64,000 nucleotides of DNA. Origin: Planotetraspora kaengkrachanensis (GTDB lineage Bacteria; Actinomycetota; Actinomycetes; Streptosporangiales; Streptosporangiaceae). A program made the translations under genes and the position numbers. The notes below the pieces were generated by a model. The model made no database searches, was not told the DNA's origin, and saw only the letters and a list, made by a program, of their open reading frames with translations. Below, piece by piece: positions 51,952 to 59,828 of this stretch (positions are counted from its first letter, which is position 1; every line of letters starts with the position of its first letter). The stretch covers positions 299,056 through 363,055 of the forward strand of contig NZ_BONV01000004.1 in assembly GCF_016862895.1 (NCBI RefSeq), in the 5' to 3' direction.

Positions 51952-52818
51952 ATGAGTGAGCGCCTGGCCGTGCGCAAGACGTACAAGTTGTTCATCGGTG
52001 GCGCTTTCCCCCGGTCGGAAAGCGGAAGGTCGTATGTCGTGAGCTCCTCGAAGGGCGAGTTCCTGGCGAACGCGTCCAAGGCATCTCGCAAGGACGCCAG
52101 GGAGGCGGTGGCCGCCGCGCGCAAGGCCTTCCCCGGCTGGTCGGCCGCGACCGCCTACAACCGCGGCCAGATCCTCTACCGCGTCGCGGAGATGCTGGAG
52201 GGACGTCGCGGCCAGTTCGTGTCCGAGCTCGTCGACGCCGACGGCGTGGGCGTACGCAAGGCGGGCGAGCTGGTGGACGCGGCCGTGGACCGGCTCGTGT
52301 GGTACGCGGGCTGGTCGGACAAGATCGGCGCGATCCGCGGATCGGCCAATCCGGTCGCCGGGCCGTATTTCAACCTGTCCAGCACCGAGCCGACCGGTGT
52401 GGTCGCGGTCGTGGCCCCGCAGGAGGCGCCGCTGCTGGGTCTGGTCAGCGTGATCGCCCCGGTGATCGTCACGGGCAACACCTGTGTGGTGGTCGCGTCG
52501 GAGCGGGCGCCGCTGCCGTCGATCACGCTGGCCGAGGTGCTGGCCACGTCGGACCTGCCCGGAGGGGTGGTCAACATCCTCACGGGGTCGGCCGCCGAGG
52601 TCGCGCCCTGGCTGGCGGGCCACATGGACGTCAACGCCGTCGACCTGACCGGCGCCGACGCGGAGCTCGCGGTCACGTGTGAGGAGGCGGCGGCGGAGAA
52701 CCTCAAGCGCGTCCTGCGTCCGCCGTCCGTCAAGGCCGACTGGCTGGCCGACCCCGGCACCGAGCGCATGACGGCCTTCCTGGAGACGAAGACCGTCTGG
52801 CATCCGATCGGCACCTGA
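51952..52818 (+). CDS. ALDH-like protein lacking the catalytic domain
   Basis: 288 residues from ATG 51952. Begins KLFIGGAFPRSESGRSYVV; NAD-domain parts GVVAVVAPQEAPLLGLVSVI and DLPGGVVNILTGSAAEVAPW are present, but the ELGGK Glu block and the catalytic Cys region are absent, and the Asn of the usual PWN motif is replaced (APQE). Probably a non-catalytic partner of the full ALDH in the same operon; such pairs recur with deoC in actinobacteria. Its stop is 17 bp before the phased repeat array. Confidence 0.85.
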   Translation: MSERLAVRKTYKLFIGGAFPRSESGRSYVVSSSKGEFLANASKASRKDAREAVAAARKAFPGWSAATAYNRGQILYRVAEMLEGRRGQFVSELVDADGVGVRKAGELVDAAVDRLVWYAGWSDKIGAIRGSANPVAGPYFNLSSTEPTGVVAVVAPQEAPLLGLVSVIAPVIVTGNTCVVVASERAPLPSITLAEVLATSDLPGGVVNILTGSAAEVAPWLAGHMDVNAVDLTGADAELAVTCEEAAAENLKRVLRPPSVKADWLADPGTERMTAFLETKTVWHPIGT

Positions 52819-52834
52819 CGTTTCTTTGTTGGGC

Positions 52835-53186
52835 GTGATCATGCACGGGTTCGTGGGAATGGCTGGTGACCAGCCCCAACCCTGGGTGTGATCATGCACG
52901 GGTTCGTGGGGATGAGTGGTGACCTGCGGAAACGCGATCCGTGATCATGCACGGTTTCGGAGAAGTGTGGTCTGACCTGGCGTGACGGAGTTCGTGATCA
53001 TGCAATGCGCGCTGATTGCATGATCACGAACCAGGTTTGCGCAGGTAGGCGTAGCTGTACACGAATCTGTGCATGATCACGATCGGGGTGTGCCCAGGTC
53101 GGACGGCATGATCTCGAAATCGTGCATGATCACGGATGGGGAACGGCCAGGTCGGCGCGTACTCTCTCGAACCTGTGCATGATCAC
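52835..53186. repeat. Mirror-symmetric array of 53-bp repeat units
   Basis: Forward copies of GTGATCATGCA start at 52835, 52888, 52941, 52994; reverse copies end at 53027, 53080, 53133, 53186. All steps are 53 bp, and every forward/reverse pair has the same centre (53010.5). Consensus per unit: GTGATCATGCAC-N3-TTCG (1-19), then YGACCTG at 33-39; the rest varies. Two half-arrays meet in a perfect palindrome. 53 bp is about five helical turns. Confidence 0.9.
52991..53030. repeat. Central palindrome of the array
   Basis: TTCGTGATCATGCAAT-GCGCGCTG-ATTGCATGATCACGAA: perfect 16-bp arms, 8-nt loop. The innermost units are fused here. Confidence 0.9.
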
Positions 53187-53205
53187 GGCCAGGGGGGCGC
53201 GGGGG

Positions 53206-53481
53206 TCAGCCGCGGAAGATCAGCTCGGCTACGGTGACGCGGTAGTGGTACCTGGTTCTGACGCCCATGACCAGCGTCAGCCATGTGTCCTCGTTGATCC
53301 GGTAGACGGCCCGCTCCTGCGGAAGCGCCGGGTGTTTGGGCGAGTGCGCCATCGCGAGCTCGTGGGCGATCGCCCGGGCCTCTTCGCGCTCGCCGTCGAC
53401 CTCGTAGATGTCGGAGATCCGCCACTCCTTGTGGTCGGCGCCGCCGATGTTCTCCTCGATGAGGACACGCCACTGACTCAT
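53206..53481 (-). CDS. Small conserved hypothetical protein (91 aa)
   Basis: From ATG 53481: MSQWRVLIEENIGGADHKEW, RISDIYEVDGEREEARAIAH, TWLTLVMGVRTRYHYRVTVA. Beta/alpha, soluble; no family recognised by me. Lies between the repeat array and the rho gene, sharing their local architecture: a single repeat copy sits just before its start. Confidence 0.65.
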   Translation of the reverse strand: MSQWRVLIEENIGGADHKEWRISDIYEVDGEREEARAIAHELAMAHSPKHPALPQERAVYRINEDTWLTLVMGVRTRYHYRVTVAELIFRG

Positions 53482-53485
53482 GCGT

Positions 53486-53503
53486 GTGATCATGCCTGGT
53501 TCG
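53486..53503 (+). repeat. Single divergent copy of the repeat motif
   Basis: GTGATCATGCCTGGTTCG, one base shorter than the array consensus, 5 bp before the start codon of the reverse-strand small gene and 30 bp from the rho stop codon. No YGACCTG box at the right distance. Confidence 0.7.
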
Positions 53504-53533
53504 TACGGTTCTCACACGCGGACGCCCTGGGCG

Positions 53534-54763
53534 TCACGCGTTCCGGAGGGACAGCAGCAACTCCGCGTTCGATCCGGTTCCCTTCAGTGTCGCGAGGAAC
53601 GGCTCGAGCGCGCCCTGGTCGTGCAGCGCCTTGCGCAGCTTCCACAGGAGAGGCAGCTCGGCCGGGTCGACCAGGAGCTCCTCGCGCCGGGTGCCCGACC
53701 CGGTGACGTCGACGGCGGGGAAGATCCGCTTCTCGGACAGGCTCCGGTTGAGCCGCAGCTCCATGTTGCCGGTGCTCTTGAACTCCTCGAAGAGGTTGTC
53801 GTCCATCTTCGACCCGGTCTCGACCAGGGCGGCCGCCAGGATGGTGAGTGAGCCGGCGCCCTGAAGATTGCGGGCGGCGCCCAGCACGCGCTTGGGCGGA
53901 TGGACGGCCCGGACGTCGATGCCTCCGGTCAGGATTCGACCGCCGCTCGGCGCCGTCATGTTGTACGCCCGGCCGAGCCGGGTGATCGAGTCGATGAGCA
54001 TGACCACGTCGTGCCCCAGCTCGACGAGCCGCTTGGCCCGCTCGACCGCCAGCTCGGTGACGGCGATGTGGTCCGTCGCGGGACGGTCGAAGGTGGAGGC
54101 GATGACCTCCGCCTGGACGGACTCCCGCATGTCCGTGACCTCCTCGGGCCGCTCGTCGACGAGGACGATCATGAGGTGGCACTCGGGGTGGTTGGTGGTG
54201 ATCGCGTTCGCGACCGCCTGGAGCAGCATGGTCTTGCCGGCCTTCGGCGGGGCCACGATCAGGCCGCGCTGGCCCTTGCCGATCGGTGCCAGCAGGTCGA
54301 TGACGCGGGTGGTGAGGACGGCGGGCCCGGTTTCGAGGCGGAGCCGCTCGGTGGGGTGGATGGGGACCAGGTCGGCGAAATCCGGCCGTGGTGCGCCGGG
54401 CGGCAGGCCGTTCACCGTGTCGACGCTGATCAGCCTGCCGTTCTGGGCGGTGCCGTGGACGACGTCGCCGGTGCGGAGTCCGTGGTCGCGGACCAGCGCG
54501 GGCGGTACGGAGACGTCCTTCGGCCCGGGGAGGTAGCCGCCGCCGCGGATGAAGGCGTTCCTGGCCGCGTTATTGGCCGTGTTATTGCCCACGCCGTCGA
54601 GCAGGCCGCTGACGGTCGTGGTTTCGGCGGTGGGTCTCGGCGAACGGCCCGCCCTGGTCGCGCCGTTCACACTGGTCGCGCTGGATGTCTTGGCCGCGGT
54701 CCTGGAGCTGTTCCTGGATCTGGTCCTCGGCCCGGTCCGCGGGATGGTGTCTGTGGTCGTCAT
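53534..54763 (-). CDS. rho: Short transcription termination factor Rho (paralogue)
   Basis: 409 residues from ATG 54763 (AAGGA at 54771-54775). RNA-binding CSD-like part: RNAFIRGGGYLPGPKDVSVP, VVHGTAQNGRLISVDTVNGL; ATPase: Walker A IVAPPKAGKTMLL, Walker B MIVLVDERPEEVT, Q-loop IDSITRLGRAYN, R-loop GGIDVRAVHPPKRVLGAARN, FEEFKSTGNMELRLNR. Actinobacterial housekeeping Rho is normally over 600 residues with a long basic N-terminal insertion, mostly absent here, so this is probably a second Rho. Flanked on both sides by copies of the phased repeat. Confidence 0.9.
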   Translation of the reverse strand: MTTTDTIPRTGPRTRSRNSSRTAAKTSSATSVNGATRAGRSPRPTAETTTVSGLLDGVGNNTANNAARNAFIRGGGYLPGPKDVSVPPALVRDHGLRTGDVVHGTAQNGRLISVDTVNGLPPGAPRPDFADLVPIHPTERLRLETGPAVLTTRVIDLLAPIGKGQRGLIVAPPKAGKTMLLQAVANAITTNHPECHLMIVLVDERPEEVTDMRESVQAEVIASTFDRPATDHIAVTELAVERAKRLVELGHDVVMLIDSITRLGRAYNMTAPSGGRILTGGIDVRAVHPPKRVLGAARNLQGAGSLTILAAALVETGSKMDDNLFEEFKSTGNMELRLNRSLSEKRIFPAVDVTGSGTRREELLVDPAELPLLWKLRKALHDQGALEPFLATLKGTGSNAELLLSLRNA

Positions 54764-55233
54764 GGTGGATTCCTTGTCTCGGGGGGTTCGTGCGGATGGC
54801 GGTGCTCGGGTCGGTCCGGTGCTCGGATCGGTCCGGATCCGTCCGGCGGTCGACGCTCGCCTGTGCGGGCGACTGCATCCGCGGCTTTGGGTTGTGATCG
54901 GCATCGCCGTACGGCGGAGAGCGCCGGCGGGCATGCCGCGTCCGCCTCTCGCATGATCACGCAAGGAGAAACGGCAGGTCACGCTGGGAACGGAAGAACG
55001 TGCGCATGATCACGACGCGGGAAAGCGCAGGTAGACCCGCATGATCGCGAACCTGTGCATGATCACGCCCCATGGGCGGGGGCGGGGTGGGTGGTGCATG
55101 ATCGCGCCCGAGTGGGCGGTGGAGAAAGAAGCAGGTGCATGTGCCTGATATCAGGCCAGAACCATGCGGACCTGTCGTCACCATAACACGGCACGCGGCC
55201 CGGAGATTCCCGAGCCGCGCCGGCGATTTCGGG
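54764..55233. other. rho leader with phased repeat copies
   Basis: 470 bp without a gene. Contains the rho ribosome-binding site, the repeat copies 54950-55105, and the 3' flank of the LURP-one-like gene. A cluster of GC-rich runs (GGGCGGGGGCGGGGTGGGTGG, about 55074-55093, written with no claim of function) may form G-quadruplex-like structure. Confidence 0.6.
54950..55105 (-). repeat. Second cluster of 53-bp-spaced repeat copies, upstream of rho
   Basis: Reverse-oriented copies ending at 54960, 55013 and 55066 (exactly 53 bp apart), the latter two with a (Y)RACCTGC box at the same internal position, plus a degenerate TGCATGATCGC at 55095-55105 (39 bp away) and an internal half-copy CGCATGATCGC at 55038-55048. 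Orientation matches the transcript leaving the LURP-one-like gene. Confidence 0.85.
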
Positions 55234-55812
55234 TCAGCGCGCCTGGAGGGCGTCGAGGGCGACGGCCATCGCGATGACCAGACGCCGGTCGATGCGCGGG
55301 TCGTGGATCTCGATGAGGTACCGGTCGCGCAGGCCCCACTGGCGGTTCACGGAGAAGACGATCGAGGCGCCCACGCTGAAGTCGAAGTGGTACGGCAGCC
55401 ACGACAGGGAGTCGGCGAACCGGCGCAGCAGGGCCACGACGAGGCGACGCTCCTGGCCGGTCATCGTCGGCAGCCCGTGCTGCTGGACGTGCCACGTCGA
55501 GCGCAGCAGCGACTTGGCGAAGTCCTTGCGGAACGAGCCGATCTCGGCTCCGGTCTCGTCGGTGACGTCGTACTCGCCGGCGAGGTCCATGACCTTGCGG
55601 GCCTTGAATCCGGCGAGCATCCGCTGCCGCGACTCGTCAGTGAACAGGGTGACCTGCTCCTTGAGCGTCATCCGCTTCTGCTCGGCGAACGCCACGATCG
55701 GTCCTTCTGAACCGTCGGGCTCGGCGATGTGGACGACGTACCTGTTCACCATCATGGTGATCTTCTGACGCAGGATGAGCCGACTCTGCGCCTGGAGGTG
55801 TGAAATATCCAT
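55234..55812 (-). CDS. LURP-one-related family protein
   Basis: 192 residues from ATG 55812. RQKITMMVNRYVVHI, FAEQKRMTLKEQVTLFTDES, LAGEYDVTDETGAEIGSFRK, GASIVFSVNRQWGLRDRYLI and IDRRLVIAMAVALDAL show the tubby-like/LURP-one beta-barrel pattern. Function in bacteria unknown; possibly membrane-associated phospholipid binding. Confidence 0.82.
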   Translation of the reverse strand: MDISHLQAQSRLILRQKITMMVNRYVVHIAEPDGSEGPIVAFAEQKRMTLKEQVTLFTDESRQRMLAGFKARKVMDLAGEYDVTDETGAEIGSFRKDFAKSLLRSTWHVQQHGLPTMTGQERRLVVALLRRFADSLSWLPYHFDFSVGASIVFSVNRQWGLRDRYLIEIHDPRIDRRLVIAMAVALDALQAR

Positions 55813-55850
55813 GTGATCTCCAAAGACGGTGTGAGCACACCCTATACGCG

Positions 55851-56447
55851 CTATGCCAAAGGGAGATCGCCCGTGAGATAGCGCTGGACGGCCGGGGCCA
55901 CGCAGGCGACGAGTTGCTCCTTTTCGAGCGAGGCGACCGGTCCGATGTTCAGTACATAACGGGTGAAAGCGATTCCGATCAGATGGGATCCGGCGATGAT
56001 GCCGCGCGTCTCCGCCTGGTCCACTCCGAGTTGTCCGGCGAGCGGCTGAAGCACCTCGTTGGTGATGAACTCCTTGAGCATCGCGGCCGCGGCCGGAGAG
56101 GACGCCGCCGAGCTCACGACGGCTCGCAGCTTGGGGCCGTGCTCCGGGCTCTCCCAGAGTGAGAGATAGCGGCGCACCAGTCGCTCGCCGACTCCCTCGA
56201 TGTCGCCCTCCATGACCTCGCCCAGTTCGCGCAGAGGCAGGCCGCTCGCCCGGATGGCGGCGTCGAAGAGGCCGTCCTTGTTGCCGAAGAAGTGCATGAC
56301 CAGCGCCGGGTCGACGCCGGCCGTGCGTGCGACCGCACGGATCGTCGTCCCGGCGTAGCCGCCTTCGGTGAAGGCCTCGACCGCCGCCTCGAGGATCGCC
56401 TCCCGCGTCTGGGGCGATCCGGGACGCCGTCCGCTCTTGCTGTCCAT
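55851..56447 (-). CDS. TetR-family regulator
   Basis: 198 residues. TREAILEAAVEAFTEGGYAG, IRAVARTAGVDPALVMHFFG-NKDGLF, then a TetR_C_28-like ligand domain (HLIGIAFTRYVLNIGP). Divergent from the membrane protein at 56522 with three palindromes between; almost certainly its repressor. Confidence 0.93.
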   Translation of the reverse strand: MDSKSGRRPGSPQTREAILEAAVEAFTEGGYAGTTIRAVARTAGVDPALVMHFFGNKDGLFDAAIRASGLPLRELGEVMEGDIEGVGERLVRRYLSLWESPEHGPKLRAVVSSAASSPAAAAMLKEFITNEVLQPLAGQLGVDQAETRGIIAGSHLIGIAFTRYVLNIGPVASLEKEQLVACVAPAVQRYLTGDLPLA

Positions 56448-56454
56448 GGGGGCT

Positions 56455-56506
56455 ATTCAACCACGTTGAATTCATCTATGTTGAACTCAACGCTGTTGAA
56501 GTCAAC
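56455..56506. promoter_or_regulatory. Three palindromic operators in TetR/membrane-protein promoter
   Basis: ATTCAAC-CAC-GTTGAAT (56455-56471), GTTGA-AC-TCAAC (56480-56491), GTTGA-AG-TCAAC (56495-56506). Shared half-site GTTGA; spacing about 15-24 bp between centres, suggesting cooperative TetR binding over the whole promoter. Confidence 0.8.
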
Positions 56507-56521
56507 ACATGGAGAATTAAG

Positions 56522-57478
56522 ATGCGCAAGCTGATCGCGATCATCGGAGCGGTCACGGTCCTGGGGATGGTCTTCGCAGCCTCGTTCCTGGGCGCGCTCC
56601 ACCGGCCCGAACCCCATGACGTGCCCGTCGCGGTCGTCGGGCCGTCCCAGACGACGGCCCAGCTCGGCGCCGCCCTCGACGCCAAGGCACCCGGAGCCTT
56701 CTCTCTCACGCCGTACGCCGACGAGGGGTCCGCGAGGAACGCCCTCGGGAACCGGGAGGTCGACGCCGTACTGATCCCGGAGGCGGGCAGGCTCGTGGTC
56801 GCAAGCGCCGGCGGCCGTACCGGTTCCACCGTCATCACGCAGGTCTTCCAGGCCGCCGCGCAGGCCCAGGGCAGGCCGCTCGCCGTGGAGGATGCCATTC
56901 CCCTCCCTCCCGGCGACGCGGGCGGCATCTCGGGGATGTTCTACGTACTCGCCCTGGTGCTCCCCGGCATCGCCGTCGCCGTGCTGACGGCCCGGGCCGC
57001 CCCCGGGCTCGGCCTCGCCGGCCGCCTCGGTCTGCTCGCCGCGGCCTCGCTCGTCGTCGGTACGGCGAACGCATGGTTGTCCGATGTGGTGTTCGGGGCG
57101 CTCCCAGGCCGGTTCTGGGGCCTGGTGGTGGTGTCGGCAGGGGTCACGCTGGCCATCGGCCTGGTGTCGTCGGGGCTCATGCGGGTCGCCGGCGCCCTCG
57201 GAGTCGGGCTCGCGGCGCTGCTGTTCATCCCGATCGGCCTGCCCGCGAGCGGCGGCCCGCTCGGTGCCCGCTTCATCCCGGAGTGGTACGCCGCCGTGGG
57301 CCAGGTACTGCCGGTCGGCCAGGCCGCGGAAGCCGTCAAGAACGTCGTGCACTTCGACGGCGCGGCGCTCGCGACACCGCTGCTCGTGCTCGGGGGCTGG
57401 GCCCTGCTCGGCCTCGTGCTGCTGGTCGTGCCGCGGCGGCGTGCGCGGATCGCCGCGCAGCCGGTCCTGGTGGGTTGA
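56522..57478 (+). CDS. ABC-2/YhgE-Pip-like membrane protein
   Basis: 318 residues. One N-terminal helix (IAIIGAVTVLGMVFAASFLG), an extracytoplasmic domain (PHDVPVAVVGPSQTTAQLGA, NREVDAVLIPEAGRLVVASA), then five to six C-terminal helices, the layout of ABC-2 permease/YhgE proteins without a linked ATPase. Likely efflux or envelope-stress component controlled by the TetR regulator. Confidence 0.75.
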   Translation: MRKLIAIIGAVTVLGMVFAASFLGALHRPEPHDVPVAVVGPSQTTAQLGAALDAKAPGAFSLTPYADEGSARNALGNREVDAVLIPEAGRLVVASAGGRTGSTVITQVFQAAAQAQGRPLAVEDAIPLPPGDAGGISGMFYVLALVLPGIAVAVLTARAAPGLGLAGRLGLLAAASLVVGTANAWLSDVVFGALPGRFWGLVVVSAGVTLAIGLVSSGLMRVAGALGVGLAALLFIPIGLPASGGPLGARFIPEWYAAVGQVLPVGQAAEAVKNVVHFDGAALATPLLVLGGWALLGLVLLVVPRRRARIAAQPVLVG

Positions 57479-57605
57479 CGATCATCGGGACCAGGGCATT
57501 TGGGAGAGCTGCGTCACCTTGTGGCTTCACCAGGAATACAGCAGGGACCCGGATGGCTCATCGCTGGTGAGGGGTCCATTCCGGCTTGCCGGAACTCGGA
57601 AATCT

Positions 57606-57650
57606 CGGGCGGGGCAACTGCCGCTGATCCGGCATCGCCCCGCCGTCGTG
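57606..57650 (+). terminator. Terminator after membrane-protein gene
   Basis: GGGCGGGGCAACTGCCG pairs with CGGCATCGCCCCGCC around a short loop (interrupted stem). Confidence 0.65.
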
Positions 57651-57723
57651 TGAGAGCGACGATGCATCGGTGAGCACACGATGCGGCCGCCGCCCACGCG
57701 GGCCGTACAGGAAAGAAGAAGTG

Positions 57724-58752
57724 GTGAACATGCCTCGTTGGGTGAGATGGGCACTGGGCGGCGTCGCAGCCGGCCTGGTGGTGTCCGTCGTCAGGAGCGG
57801 GCTACCCGACCCCGATGAGGTCTGGCATGCGATGGGGGGACTGAACGTCGGCTGGCTGAGCGTGGCCGTGCTGGCGCAGATCCTGTCGATGGGCACGTTC
57901 GCCCGGCTGATCCGCCGCCTGCTCATACTCGGCGGAGCTCATCTGACGGTTCCGCGGGCCGTCGCGCTGACCTACGCGCGCAACGCCGTGACCAACTCGT
58001 TCCCGGCCGGCCAGGTCGTCGGCATCGCGTACACCACCCGTCAGTTCGCCCGGCTGGGCGCGGCCAAGCCGCTGATCGCCGCCACGCTGGTGCTCAGCGG
58101 CGTCTACTCGACTGCGACGTTCGTCATGCTCGGGGCGGTGGCCGTGCTGGGTGAGCCGTCCATCCGGCCGGCGGGCGTGACCGTGCTCGCACTCGTGCTC
58201 GTACTCGTCGGTGCGCTCTCGCTGGTGCGGCCCCGCGCGTTCGGCGAATGGCTCGGACGGCGTTTCCCCCGGGCGATGGACCAGATGCGCGCCGCACGGC
58301 GCGCGGTCACGATGGCCAGGCGCGACCGGCTGATGCTGGCGTGGCTCGCGCTGGCCAACTGGCTGCTCGACGTGGCGTGTCTGGCCGCCGTGTGCGAGGC
58401 CGCCGGCGTGCACATCGGTCCGCACACGGTGTTGCTCGGGTACGTCGCCGCCAAGGCGGCCGCGGTGCTCCTGCTGATCCCCGGGGGCCTGGGAATCGCT
58501 GAGATCGGGCTGGCGGCCACGCTGATCGGCGGAGGTGTCGCGGGCGGCACGGCGGCGGCCGTCGTGCTGCTGTACCGGCTGATCTCCTACTGGGGTGTCC
58601 TCGTGGCCGGCTGGGCCGCGTGGCTGCTGCTCCTCGACGGTCTTCGTCCCCGGCTCAGGGCCGGGGGGCACTGGTTCTGGGACGCCTTCGTCCGCTGGGC
58701 GGTGGCGCTGAGCCCGTGCACGCCGTACCCCTATCGGGATCTCCCGCGTTGA
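57724..58752 (+). CDS. UPF0104/lysylphosphatidylglycerol-synthase-TM family protein
   Basis: 342 residues from GTG 57724 (AGGAAAG 6 nt upstream; ATG 57730 is an alternative). Eight or so helices; ARNAVTNSFPAGQVVGIAYT, then AAAVLLLIPGGLGIAEIGLA and YRLISYWGVLVAGWAAWLLL are the hallmarks. The LPG_synthase_TM / YbhN family acts as a lipid flippase-like membrane protein without the synthase domain. Confidence 0.9.
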   Translation: MNMPRWVRWALGGVAAGLVVSVVRSGLPDPDEVWHAMGGLNVGWLSVAVLAQILSMGTFARLIRRLLILGGAHLTVPRAVALTYARNAVTNSFPAGQVVGIAYTTRQFARLGAAKPLIAATLVLSGVYSTATFVMLGAVAVLGEPSIRPAGVTVLALVLVLVGALSLVRPRAFGEWLGRRFPRAMDQMRAARRAVTMARRDRLMLAWLALANWLLDVACLAAVCEAAGVHIGPHTVLLGYVAAKAAAVLLLIPGGLGIAEIGLAATLIGGGVAGGTAAAVVLLYRLISYWGVLVAGWAAWLLLLDGLRPRLRAGGHWFWDAFVRWAVALSPCTPYPYRDLPR

Positions 58753-58862
58753 GCCCGCGGGCCGGGCGACGCGGATGAGCGCGGGTCAGGGTTTTATCAG
58801 GGTTCTCGGTGGAACAGGTGTCCTTCGCCGGTTCGTTGAACGGGCGACGAAAGGGGACACCG

Positions 58863-59054
58863 ATGTACCGGTCCAGAGAACACAAGATCATCGCGGGCGT
58901 CTGTGGTGGCATCGCGGAGCGCTTCGGGATGCCGCCCACCCTGGTGAGGCTGCTCTTCCTGCTGTCCTGCGTGCTGCCCGGTCCGCAGTTCGTCATCTAC
59001 CTCATCATGTGGGTGGCCGTTCCCAAGGCGCCAGAAAAGCACTATCAGTACTGA
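58863..59054 (+). CDS. PspC-domain protein
   Basis: 63 residues from ATG 58863: MYRSREHKIIAGVCGGIAER-FGMPPTLVRLL, then one helix LLSCVLPGPQFVIYLIMWVA. Minimal PspC domain, membrane stress-response type; stand-alone, without pspA or toastrack domain. Confidence 0.92.
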   Translation: MYRSREHKIIAGVCGGIAERFGMPPTLVRLLFLLSCVLPGPQFVIYLIMWVAVPKAPEKHYQY

Positions 59055-59136
59055 GCGTAGCGCCGGTTCCCCAGAGGCACGGGGCCACGCCGCGGCATGG
59101 CGTACCGCCGCTTATGCTCGCAGGTGGAAAGGTGAC

Positions 59137-59778
59137 GTGACGATGCGCGAACGACCTCTGGTGCTGATCAAGGACGATCTCGTCGACTACGAGAAGGCCA
59201 TGGAACGCATGGACGCCCTGGTCGAGGAGCGGCAGAACGACGAGCGGCCGGACACGATCTGGCTGCTCAGCCACCCCGCGGTCTTCACAGTCACCAAACG
59301 AACCCTCCAGACGCATCTCCCCGATCCGTCGTTCGGCATCCCCGTCGTCCAGACGGGCAGGGGCGGCCAGCTCACCTATCACGGTCCCGGCCAGCTCGTC
59401 GGGTACCTGATCGTCAAGCTGCGTGCGGGCGAGGGCGTCGTCGACTACATCCGCGAGGTGGAACTGCGGCTGGTCGAGGCGCTCGGAACCCTCGGCGTCC
59501 CGGCGGAGCGCCGAGACACCCCGCCCGGATCGGAACTGCTCACCGGTGTCTGGACGAAGGACACCGTACGGAAGATCGTTTCGGTGGGGATGCGGGCGAG
59601 CCGTTCGGTCACCAGCCACGGCTTCGCCCTCAACGTCGACGGCGATCTGAGCCCATGGCAGCTTGCGATCCCCTGCGGGATGCCCGACGTGGACATGACG
59701 TCCGTCGCCCGGGAGGTCGGGGAGACGTCCATGGACGAGGCCCGTCTCGCCGTCGCCCGGGCGTTCGAAGCCTCCTGA
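59137..59778 (+). CDS. lipB: Lipoyl(octanoyl) transferase
   Basis: 213 residues; GGAAAGG (59126-59132), starts GTG 59137 or ATG 59143. VVQTGRGGQLTYHGPGQLVG is the LipB signature; Lys in TVRKIVSVGMRASRSVTSHG and Cys in AIPCGMPDVDMTSV form the catalytic dyad. Transfers octanoyl from ACP to lipoyl domains of 2-oxo-acid dehydrogenases. Confidence 0.95.
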   Translation: MTMRERPLVLIKDDLVDYEKAMERMDALVEERQNDERPDTIWLLSHPAVFTVTKRTLQTHLPDPSFGIPVVQTGRGGQLTYHGPGQLVGYLIVKLRAGEGVVDYIREVELRLVEALGTLGVPAERRDTPPGSELLTGVWTKDTVRKIVSVGMRASRSVTSHGFALNVDGDLSPWQLAIPCGMPDVDMTSVAREVGETSMDEARLAVARAFEAS

Positions 59779-59828
59779 GCCTTCAGCGGGGGCTTTCCGC
59801 GTCCGTGATCGCTGTGCATCATGGGTCC

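Larger units (their letters stand above)
52819..53205. other. Convergent gap filled by the 53-bp-phased repeat array
   Basis: Apart from the array 52835-53186 nothing else is seen; no separate Rho-independent terminator between the two convergent stop codons. Confidence 0.8.

Noticed and set aside
52835..53186. CRISPR array
   Set aside because: Regular 53-bp spacing looks CRISPR-like, but the conserved boxes are split (1-19 and 33-39), half of the copies are inverted, the spacers share a box, and no cas genes are present.
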